NCBI GenBank assembly: GCA_947589655.1
Contig: CANQCE010000057.1
Location: forward strand, 1 to 5,835
DNA from: an uncultured Clostridia bacterium
GTDB lineage: Bacteria > Bacillota > Clostridia > Christensenellales > UBA1242
Length of the DNA stretch: 5,835 bases
Direction of reading: 5' to 3'
A program made the position numbers and the translations under genes. Positions 1 through 4,942 of the stretch are shown one piece after another. The notes below the pieces were generated by a model. That model did not search any database. It was not told where the DNA came from and saw only the letters and a program-made list of their open reading frames with translations. How positions within the stretch are numbered: the first letter of the stretch is position 1; each line of letters starts with the position of its first letter.

Positions 1-74
1 GTCGGGGTGGAGGGTCTCGAACCCCCGACCTCACGGTCCCAAACCGCGCGCTCTACCAACTGAGCCACACCCCG
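1..74 (-). tRNA. tRNA-Pro (anticodon UGG)
   Basis: The reverse strand folds as a full cloverleaf. The acceptor arms CGGGGTG and CACCCCG pair perfectly, the D arm is GCTC/GAGC, the anticodon stem is CGCGG/CCGTG around loop TTTGGGA, and the T arm GGGGG/CCCTC encloses TTCGAGA. Loop positions 34-36 read TGG, which decodes proline CCN codons. The discriminator base is the A complementary to position 2. The C complementary to position 1 could be the first base of an encoded CCA end, but the window stops there. The mature 5' end is at 74. Its own promoter lies just upstream, so it need not depend on the protein gene before it, and more tRNA genes could follow beyond the edge. Confidence 0.97.
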
Positions 75-95
75 AAAACTGCAACTTGCTGTTCC

Positions 96-124
96 ATTTT
101 ATTATATTTACAAAAAAATGTCAA
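96..124 (-). promoter_or_regulatory. sigma-A-type promoter of the tRNA-Pro gene
   Basis: Read on the minus strand, a perfect -35 TTGACA (119-124) is followed after exactly 17 bp by TAAAAT (96-101), five of six matches to the -10 consensus. Transcription would start near 88-90, about 15 bases before the mature tRNA 5' end. An overlapping TATAAT at 101-106 has only a 12-bp spacer and is the less likely -10. Confidence 0.75.
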
Positions 125-205
125 GAATTTTTGCAAAGTTTTTCATTTTTTTATTGAATATTAAAAATTAATACAATTTATTCAATGCGTTGTGGGAGTA
201 TGGGA

Positions 206-226
206 CAGAAAAACGTGATTTTTCTG
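206..226 (-). terminator. possible weak hairpin after the nucleoside hydrolase fusion gene
   Basis: A perfect 8-bp inverted repeat, CAGAAAAA (206-213) and TTTTTCTG (219-226), with a 5-base loop begins one base after the stop codon of the gene at 228-1664. The stem is AT-rich and no U tract follows it on the transcribed strand, so it is a poor intrinsic terminator. It may only protect the mRNA 3' end. Read-through into the tRNA gene is possible. Confidence 0.3.
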
Positions 227-227
227 A

Positions 228-1664
228 TTATAAAAACACCTCGTGGTCGGCAAAATTTTCTACGAAATTTAAATATCTTTTGGCTGTGGTTTCACTTAAA
301 GGGGCAAAGTTATGATATGTGCAGCACACATTAAAGCCAAAATTTTTGACTAAATTTAAATCGTGCACGTGGCCAAAAAGAGTTAGGCAGTCCTTTGCAT
401 GGTCGGAAGGTTTGTGTGTGAGATAAACCCTTCTTCCAAGAACACTTTCGTCCAAATAAATGCCGTCTTTTATCACATCCGCAAAGCCGAGTTCAAGCAA
501 TTTCTGTTTGAACTGAGCAAAATTTTTGTAATCAGCCTTTTCGTAGTTGCCGCACACCAAAATAACTTTTCCATTAAGTTTTTTAACATAATCATACTGC
601 CCAAAATCGCCCAAATGATAAACTATGTCGTTTGGTGCCACGGTGGCGTTCCAACGGCGCACAAGTTCGTGGTTCATTTCTTCCACAGTTTTGAAAGGCA
701 CTTGTTTAAGCCTAATTTTTCTTTCGTGAGAGAAGTGTGTGTCGGATGTGAAGAAAACTTGGGGTTTAAGCCCTTTGCTTTTCACTGAGTTTACTGCACT
801 TAAAAAATCCAGCCAAACAAACGAATATTTTGGGGCATCAACAACAGTGGTAACCTTTCTTTGCACTGGCAGTTTAACGGCGTTTTCTTTGTTGAAAAAA
901 GAGGCGGACATCTCTCGCGTGATAAACTTTTCTTGGTGTAAGATATAGGCGATAGGGGAGATATCGTATATCATTTTTATCTCTTTTTCTTGTTTTATGT
1001 ATTCAAACCTATCAAAAAGCGATTTCAAAAAGTCGGTGACGTCATTTTTAGTGGTGTTATTAAAAAATTCGTAACGCGAGGTTATGTTTTGGCGCGCAAG
1101 GTTGGAAGGATATATGGTAAATTGCGCTTTGCTTTTTAAAACCTCGTAAAAAGCCTGTTTGTCTTTAACAAAATTGCTGTCAGTGAATTTTTCTAGCAAA
1201 ATATTTCCGGTGCCCAACCACACAATTTTTAAATTTTTGGCGATTGTTGGCTTTAATTTTAACGCCATTGCCACATTTGTCAGCGTTCCAAGGCAGCAAA
1301 GAACAAAATCTTCTCCAGAACTGCAAAGAGAGATGATTTTTTCAACCGCTGGATTGCTGCTGTAATAGCCCTCCGACAAAAAGCCATCGCAACCCAAATA
1401 CACAAAAGGCTTTTCTGGGGTGTGGTGGATGCCAAACAGCCTTAAAATGTGATTTGCTTCGTTTTTGCTGTCAATAAGCCCATCCCTGATAGAATAACCC
1501 CGTCTTAATGAGCCTGCTTGCCTGTCTTCTATTCGGAAAGGGGCAATGGTTATGCCCAAAATATTCAACCTATTTCTTTTGGCAAGGGCGTAGCATAGTG
1601 CAAATTGGTCGTCAATCTCGTTGCAAACATCACTGTCAATTAAAATGTTTATCTTCTTTTGCAT
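228..1664 (-). CDS. Nucleoside hydrolase fused to a calcineurin-like metallophosphoesterase
   Basis: This is a 478-residue, two-domain, probably cytosolic protein with no signal peptide. Residues 1 to about 295 match the inosine/uridine-preferring nucleoside hydrolase fold. The N-terminal calcium-binding motif is DSDVCNEIDDQFAL (D10, D12, D18, D19), the 'NEIDDQFAL' variant. LGTLTNVAMAL (125-135) and WLGTG (149-153) are typical core strands, and D234 in YDISPIAY is the expected C-terminal metal ligand. Such enzymes cleave the N-glycosidic bond of ribonucleosides to base and ribose. Residues from about 302 to 470 are a metallophosphoesterase: SDTHF (D308, H310), LGDFG (D353), GNYE (372-375), THKP (H417) and GHVH (431-434). 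It resembles the small phosphoesterase group of COG4186. The usual GNH[DE] histidine is tyrosine (Y374). The ATG at 1664 is supported by GGAAGG five bases upstream. Sequential dephosphorylation and base removal on one nucleotide is an inference; the substrate is unknown. It follows the sigF terminator and appears monocistronic. Confidence 0.88.
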   Translation of the reverse strand: MQKKINILIDSDVCNEIDDQFALCYALAKRNRLNILGITIAPFRIEDRQAGSLRRGYSIRDGLIDSKNEANHILRLFGIHHTPEKPFVYLGCDGFLSEGYYSSNPAVEKIISLCSSGEDFVLCCLGTLTNVAMALKLKPTIAKNLKIVWLGTGNILLEKFTDSNFVKDKQAFYEVLKSKAQFTIYPSNLARQNITSRYEFFNNTTKNDVTDFLKSLFDRFEYIKQEKEIKMIYDISPIAYILHQEKFITREMSASFFNKENAVKLPVQRKVTTVVDAPKYSFVWLDFLSAVNSVKSKGLKPQVFFTSDTHFSHERKIRLKQVPFKTVEEMNHELVRRWNATVAPNDIVYHLGDFGQYDYVKKLNGKVILVCGNYEKADYKNFAQFKQKLLELGFADVIKDGIYLDESVLGRRVYLTHKPSDHAKDCLTLFGHVHDLNLVKNFGFNVCCTYHNFAPLSETTAKRYLNFVENFADHEVFL

Positions 1665-1686
1665 ATTTTCCTTCCTTATGTTTTGT

Positions 1687-1692
1687 ATTATA
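1687..1692 (-). promoter_or_regulatory. candidate -10 element for the nucleoside hydrolase fusion gene
   Basis: A perfect TATAAT on the minus strand lies 22 bases before the ATG at 1664 and beyond the sigF terminator. No good -35 is seen at 16-18 bp; the hexamer at 17 bp is TTTTAA, only three matches. Transcription would start near 1680, leaving a short leader that still holds the ribosome binding site. Confidence 0.45.
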
Positions 1693-1726
1693 AAGCATTT
1701 GGCAGGAAATTAAAAGCAAAACAGAC

Positions 1727-1759
1727 AAAAAAATTGGAGGTTATCCTTCCAATTTTTTT
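1727..1759 (-). terminator. intrinsic terminator of the spoIIA operon
   Basis: A perfect 12-bp inverted repeat (1727-1738 with 1748-1759) gives, in the minus-strand RNA, a hairpin with core UUGGA/UCCAA. Two more G-C pairs form if one A bulges, closing an AUAA loop. Seven U residues follow at 1727-1733. The UAA stop codon of sigF (1741-1743) lies in the loop, so the last codons of sigF form the 5' arm of the hairpin. Confidence 0.88.
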
Positions 1760-2463
1760 CGGAGATTTTCCAAAATTTTGTTTTCTAGGCGCGAAACTTG
1801 CACTTGCGAAACGCCAAGCCGCTCGGCAATTTCGCTTTGAGTTTTGTCATAAAAATAGCGCATGAGAATGATTTTTTTGTCGCGCTCGTCCAGTTTTTCA
1901 ATCAGGTCTTTAAGCGCAAATTTTTCCACAAAATCTTCGCTTTGGGAGGTGTCAAAGCGGTCGATTATTGTCAGACCATCTTCTTCGCCATCATCAAAGG
2001 GGGTGTATAGCGAAACAGGCATTTTGGCGGAGTCCATTGCCATAACAACATCTTGTTCGCTTATCTTAAAATGTGCAGCAATCTCGCCAATTGTGGCACT
2101 GCGGCCATTTTCCATTAAAAAACCTTCAACAAACTTGTTGATTTTTAAGTTCAAACCTTTAATTGCCCTTGAAACCTTAACAGCACCATCATCACGCATA
2201 AAGCGTTTAATTTCGCCAACCACCATAGGCACAACATAGGTGGAAAATTTAACGTTATATGAGCAGTCAAAGTTGTTTATTGCCTTTAAAAAACCCATGC
2301 AGCCAAGTTGATAAAGGTCATCGTTTTCAATGCCTTTGTCTTTGAACCACCTTATCACGCTTTTGATAAGCGGCGAGTTTTCATTGACCAAAATTTCCTT
2401 TGCCTGTTCATCTCCTGATTGTGCTTTTTTTATAAGTTCAAGGGTTTCATCTTGCCCCAGCAT
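1741..2463 (-). CDS. sigF: RNA polymerase sporulation sigma factor, sigma-F
   Basis: A 240-residue sigma-70 family protein (B. subtilis sigma-F has 255). Region 2 spans about residues 30-100. It has DDLYQLGCMGFLKAI (48-62), KFSTYVVPMVVGEIKRF (72-88) and RDDGAVKVSR (90-99), the last being characteristic of the SigF/SigG group. Region 4 (about 185-240) includes LDERDKKIILMRYF and the helix-turn-helix TQSEIAERLGVSQVQVSRLE. The N-terminal peptide typical of sigma-G is absent, and the place as third gene after spoIIAA and spoIIAB identifies it as sigma-F (also called spoIIAC). It directs early forespore transcription. Its ATG overlaps the spoIIAB TGA by one base (TGATG), indicating translational coupling, with AAAGGTGG upstream as ribosome binding site. 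The usual sigma-F regulators are encoded immediately upstream. Confidence 0.97.
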   Translation of the reverse strand: MLGQDETLELIKKAQSGDEQAKEILVNENSPLIKSVIRWFKDKGIENDDLYQLGCMGFLKAINNFDCSYNVKFSTYVVPMVVGEIKRFMRDDGAVKVSRAIKGLNLKINKFVEGFLMENGRSATIGEIAAHFKISEQDVVMAMDSAKMPVSLYTPFDDGEEDGLTIIDRFDTSQSEDFVEKFALKDLIEKLDERDKKIILMRYFYDKTQSEIAERLGVSQVQVSRLENKILENLRKKLEG

Positions 2464-2909
2464 CAGCCCACCTTTTCGCTGGAAACGGATTTTATGCGCT
2501 TTGTCATTTTCACGCTTGTGCCAAAAGAGTTGGAAAGCACTTGAACATCGTCCATAAAACTTTCCATAACCGTAAAGCCCATGCCGGAACGCTCGGCGGA
2601 AGGCTTGGAAGTGTAGAACGGCTCGCGCGCCTTTTCCACGTCTTTTATGCCAACGCCTTTGTCGGTGACGGTGATTGTAACAACATCATCCTCTAGTTCG
2701 CAGCGCAAAATAACATCTCCTTTCACCGAAGTTGGATAGGCGTGCACCACGCAGTTTGTAACAGCCTCGCTCACAGCGGTTTTTATGTCCGTGATTTCGT
2801 CCACAGACGGCTCAAGTTGCACGCAAAAAGATGCCACGCAAACGCGCGCAAACCCTTCGTTCACAGAAAGTGCTTTAAAAGTCACTTCCATATAGTTTGA
2901 ATATTTCAT
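2463..2909 (-). CDS. spoIIAB: Anti-sigma-F factor, serine protein kinase SpoIIAB
   Basis: The product is 148 residues, close to the 146 of B. subtilis. It belongs to the GHKL ATPase/kinase fold. The N box is SEAVTNCVVHAY (E48, N52, H56), the G1 box is DKGVGI (83-88), and the ATP-lid/G2 segment ERSGMGFTVMESFMDDV (106-122) is almost identical to known SpoIIAB proteins. R22 in the FARV motif corresponds to a residue used to contact sigma-F. It holds sigma-F inactive with ATP bound and phosphorylates SpoIIAA. The start at 2909 is preferred over an in-frame ATG at 2948 inside spoIIAA because AAGGAG sits six bases upstream and the protein then begins like the family (MKYSNYMEVTF). It starts 13 bases after the spoIIAA stop and ends overlapping sigF, fitting the stoichiometric expression this switch needs. 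Confidence 0.96.
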   Translation of the reverse strand: MKYSNYMEVTFKALSVNEGFARVCVASFCVQLEPSVDEITDIKTAVSEAVTNCVVHAYPTSVKGDVILRCELEDDVVTITVTDKGVGIKDVEKAREPFYTSKPSAERSGMGFTVMESFMDDVQVLSNSFGTSVKMTKRIKSVSSEKVG

Positions 2910-2922
2910 TTTTAACTCCTTT

Positions 2923-3231
2923 TTAAACAATTTTTGGCATGATGTCATACAGACCTGTCATTTTAAAAATCTTCTCCGCATGAGCGGAAGGGTTGGAAAT
3001 GTAAATTGGAATGTCTCTGTCTTTCATGCGCTTGTATCTTCCAATCAAAACTCCAATTCCGGTGCTGTCCATGAACGAAAGTTCGGAAAGGTCAATTATT
3101 ATTTTTTTAAAGTCTGGCTTTTCAAAAATTTCGTCCAGAGTTATTCGGGTGTAGGCGGCAGAATGCTCGTCAAGTTCTCCGCAGAGTAGCACATAAAGCA
3201 CTCCGCCAGTGATGCGACTTTTTATTTGCAT
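2923..3231 (-). CDS. spoIIAA: Anti-sigma-F factor antagonist SpoIIAA (STAS domain)
   Basis: A 102-residue STAS-domain protein, slightly shorter than B. subtilis SpoIIAA (117). Key features are the strand ending CGELDEHSA (17-25) and the phosphorylation loop FMDSTGIGVLIGRYKR (53-68). The serine right after the aspartate (S56) corresponds to B. subtilis Ser58, the residue phosphorylated by SpoIIAB. FKMTGLYDIM near the C-terminus is also typical. When dephosphorylated by SpoIIE it binds SpoIIAB and frees sigma-F; spoIIE is not in this window. The reading frame is open to 3321, but the ATG at 3231 is chosen. It has AAGGAG eight bases upstream and gives the correct family start, while the longer version would run across the terminator of the preceding gene. 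It is the first gene of the operon. Confidence 0.95.
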   Translation of the reverse strand: MQIKSRITGGVLYVLLCGELDEHSAAYTRITLDEIFEKPDFKKIIIDLSELSFMDSTGIGVLIGRYKRMKDRDIPIYISNPSAHAEKIFKMTGLYDIMPKIV

Positions 3232-3311
3232 AGGCTTTTCTCCTTCTGCAAAAAGCATAACATACGAAATTGCCAGAATAACGGAATGTTTTGCCCTTTT
3301 TGTGCGAATTT

Positions 3312-3318
3312 TGTCCAA
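3312..3318 (+). promoter_or_regulatory. possible Spo0A box upstream of spoIIAA
   Basis: TGTCCAA differs at one position from the Spo0A box TGTCGAA and lies 81-87 bases upstream of the spoIIAA start. In B. subtilis the spoIIA operon is activated by Spo0A~P with sigma-H. I found no convincing sigma-H promoter (AGGA...GAAT) in 3232-3319, and a 6/7 match is common by chance in AT-rich DNA, so this is only a candidate. Confidence 0.2.
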
Positions 3319-3319
3319 C

Positions 3320-3349
3320 AAAAAAACACACCAAATAATCTGGCGTGTT
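3320..3349 (-). terminator. intrinsic terminator of the split exported-protein gene
   Basis: In minus-strand RNA a 9-bp stem, AACACGCCA (3341-3349) with TGGTGTGTT (3325-3333, one G-U pair), encloses a 7-base loop and leads into a run of seven U (3320-3326). It lies 27 bases after the stop at 3377 and isolates the spoIIA operon from upstream transcription. A T-rich stretch on the other side would also allow some termination on the plus strand. Confidence 0.88.
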
Positions 3350-3376
3350 ATTTTTGAAAAATTATGAATTTAAAAG

Positions 3377-4486
3377 TTAAACTGCGCCTAAAATGATATG
3401 TATTTTTCCATCAAAACTTGCAGGGGAAGATGTGTCGGCAATATCAAGGCGGATTGTAATTAAAAGGCACGGCAGATTGTTTGATTTGCAAAAATCAAAC
3501 AACTTTTGTGGATTGTATAATGTTGATTTTTCTATGCTAGCACCTTCAAAAAATGGTGTTAAACCGAGATTAAAAATGTCCATTGAAATCACTTGGGGAC
3601 CAAAATTGTCAATGAAATCTACATTAGGATTAAAAATATTTTCTATAAACCCATCCACAATATCACAAATGGCGGCACAAACATCTTCTTGTCTGCAGTC
3701 AGGGAAACTGTTGCTTTCAAGAAAATAATCACGAAATTGCTCGTTAAGCGGATTGCCTGGGCTTAAATAAAATTCTCCTTCCGCAATGTCGCCATGCGGA
3801 TTACTATAGGAAAAGACACAACCCTGAAAAAAAGTATTAATATCACAAAGCGGAAGACCGCCTATCACTCTGTTTAAATTAAATATAGGAAAAGCTCCGT
3901 TAACATAGATAAAGTAGTCATTCTCTTGGAGATGGAATTCCACATCCACACCACCATTGTAATAATCTATTTGGTTGTTGGACAAATCTAATATCTCACG
4001 GTTTTGAAGCATGGAGAAAATGTTCATATACAAAAGCGTAGTTTCAAAAAAAGCAGTGTAATAATAGCCGTCATCAACTAGCATTTTTATGTCATCAATG
4101 ATGTATTCGCCATTTGTTGTATAATCTCCATTTACAAAATTATAAAAAGTTTCAAATGGGTCATAACTACAAAGGTCTATAAATTCACAATAAGCATCTT
4201 TCATGCCATAAAGGGTATCCATATCTTCAGCATTGTTTCTATCCAATGTTAATTTGCCAAAAGCGTCTAACAAATCATCAAAACTTGTTTTTCCAGCATA
4301 AGGCACATCTGCCACTTTGGTTTGGGCGTTTGCGGTCAGGGTGGTGGTGTTTTGTGAGGTTGTTGTGCCGTTGTAAAGGTTGGAGGTGAGGGTCACGTTT
4401 AGGTTTTCAGGTGCAGAAGAAAGTTCCGCCGTTACAGGCAGAGTGTTTTGTTCGTCAAAATTTAAAATTGTATAATTAAGTTCCAA
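3377..4486 (-). CDS. C-terminal body of a frameshifted exported protein of unknown function
   Basis: I do not recognise this protein. It is 369 residues if counted from a TTG at 4486, but that start is unlikely because no ribosome binding site precedes it. The same frame stays open up to the G9 tract at 4531-4539, so this is better read as the continuation of the 5' fragment at 4516-4788. The first 60 residues are Thr/Asn/Leu-rich, with alternating patterns suggesting beta strands (ENLNVTLTSNLYN, TTTLTANAQ). The middle is acidic and aromatic (VDDGYYYTAFFETT) and the latter half contains most of its nine cysteines. The end, RLDIADTSSPASFDG followed by hydrophobic residues, again looks like beta strands. 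This suggests a beta-sandwich interrupted by a large insertion, perhaps distantly like TasA/camelysin-type surface proteins; that is a guess. It ends with TAA before a strong terminator. Confidence 0.6.
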   Translation of the reverse strand: MELNYTILNFDEQNTLPVTAELSSAPENLNVTLTSNLYNGTTTSQNTTTLTANAQTKVADVPYAGKTSFDDLLDAFGKLTLDRNNAEDMDTLYGMKDAYCEFIDLCSYDPFETFYNFVNGDYTTNGEYIIDDIKMLVDDGYYYTAFFETTLLYMNIFSMLQNREILDLSNNQIDYYNGGVDVEFHLQENDYFIYVNGAFPIFNLNRVIGGLPLCDINTFFQGCVFSYSNPHGDIAEGEFYLSPGNPLNEQFRDYFLESNSFPDCRQEDVCAAICDIVDGFIENIFNPNVDFIDNFGPQVISMDIFNLGLTPFFEGASIEKSTLYNPQKLFDFCKSNNLPCLLITIRLDIADTSSPASFDGKIHIILGAV

Positions 4487-4515
4487 ATAATCGCTATCTT
4501 GAAATTCAAAAATTC

Positions 4516-4788
4516 CTAGAGGGTCAAAATCCCCCCCCCGTCACTTTGGGTGCCATTAAATGTGAGCAAGCCTTCTTGACCGGAAATTGTCATATTTTTT
4601 TCAGTGCCAGAGAGATTGTAAGAGCCTGCAACTGCAGCATTTATATTTTTTGCTGTGTAGGAAATGGAAAAACCGCTGTTTACATTTGCATTGAGTGCCG
4701 AAAGAACCAATGATATTGATGTGACTGCCAAAATCAAAACCAGCCCCATGCACATCAAACTGAAATATAATCTTCTTTTTGTGCTCAT
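4516..4788 (-). CDS. N-terminal, export-signal part of the frameshifted exported protein
   Basis: This frame encodes 90 residues and ends at a TAG (4516-4518) just after the G9 tract. MSTKRR followed by a hydrophobic segment of about 24 residues (YFSLMCMGLVLILAVTSISL, then VLSALNA) is a signal peptide or membrane anchor with a positive N-terminus. A polar, glycine/asparagine-rich stretch follows (SGFSISYTAKNINAAVAGSY), beta-strand-like. Upstream are GGAG five bases before the ATG and a near-consensus promoter, so the start is well supported and the gene is probably transcribed. In the present sequence the product is truncated: the last four residues (ILTL) come from the wrong frame. With one extra G, residue 83 continues GGGDFDPLGIFEFQ and joins the 3377-4486 frame, for about 470 residues in total. 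Confidence 0.7.
   Translation of the reverse strand: MSTKRRLYFSLMCMGLVLILAVTSISLVLSALNANVNSGFSISYTAKNINAAVAGSYNLSGTEKNMTISGQEGLLTFNGTQSDGGGILTL
4531..4539 (-). repeat. G9 homopolymer tract at a frame break
   Basis: Nine consecutive G on the minus strand, inside codons 84-86 of the exported-protein gene, are the longest G/C run in the window. Tracts of 7 or 10 G would put the signal-bearing 5' part in frame with the 369-codon body. Nine G end at TAG after four more residues, and eight G end at TGA after one more residue (TTT). The tract is therefore either a slipped-strand switch, a mutation, or an indel error in the sequence. Confidence 0.9.
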
Positions 4789-4821
4789 ATTCTCTCCAAA
4801 ATTTATTCTTATGTTTTTTCC

Positions 4822-4851
4822 ATTATAATATACAAATTAAGTTTTTGTCAA
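4822..4851 (-). promoter_or_regulatory. sigma-A-type promoter of the exported-protein gene
   Basis: On the minus strand a perfect TTGACA (4846-4851) and a perfect TATAAT (4822-4827) are separated by 18 bp. The predicted start near 4815 leaves a leader of about 27 bases with GGAGAG before the ATG at 4788. An intact strong promoter argues against a long-decayed pseudogene. Confidence 0.85.
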
Positions 4852-4864
4852 ACCGTTTAAACAA

Positions 4865-4902
4865 ATTTCACAAATTTTTATATGTCAATTTATTTGTGAA
4901 AT
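4865..4902. repeat. 11-bp inverted repeat in the divergent promoter region
   Basis: ATTTCACAAAT (4865-4875) and ATTTGTGAAAT (4892-4902) are perfect inverted copies 16 bp apart. The right arm covers the proposed -35 of the cytidylate kinase promoter, and the left arm lies just upstream of the divergent -35. The position fits an operator, but AT-rich DNA produces such repeats by chance and no known regulator site is recognised. Confidence 0.4.
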
Positions 4903-4922
4903 ATATTTTTTTGTTGTAAAAT
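4894..4922 (+). promoter_or_regulatory. candidate promoter of the cytidylate kinase gene
   Basis: TTGTGA (4894-4899, four of six -35 matches) and TAAAAT (4917-4922, five of six -10 matches) are 17 bp apart. Transcription would start near 4929, giving a leader of about 14 bases that begins close to the AGGAGG ribosome binding site. Confidence 0.55.
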
Positions 4923-4942
4923 ATAGAAAAAGAGGAGGGGGA

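Noticed and set aside
153..186. Inverted repeat ATTGAATA / TATTCAAT with an 18-base spacer
   Set aside because: It is short, AT-only apart from one G-C pair per arm, widely spaced and without a U tract, so expected by chance in this AT-rich gap.
399..2557. Several short plus-strand open frames of 60-130 codons
   Set aside because: All are opposite well-supported minus-strand genes (hydrolase fusion, sigF, spoIIAB), have no family features, and reflect low stop density on the antisense strand.
2910..2948. A 13-residue upstream extension of spoIIAB
   Set aside because: It lies inside the end of spoIIAA and lacks family similarity, while the start at 2909 has a strong ribosome binding site and matches the SpoIIAB N-terminus.
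3232..3321. A 30-residue upstream extension of spoIIAA from an ATG at 3321
   Set aside because: It crosses the terminator U tract region, has no ribosome binding site, and adds residues absent from SpoIIAA proteins. The ATG at 3231 has AAGGAG at ideal spacing.
4484..4486. TTG at 4486 as an independent start for the 369-codon frame
   Set aside because: No ribosome binding site precedes it and the frame remains open back to the G9 tract, so continuation from the upstream fragment explains it better.
4855..4862. Palindrome GTTTAAAC near the divergent promoter
   Set aside because: An 8-bp AT-rich palindrome is common by chance and has no matching partner site.
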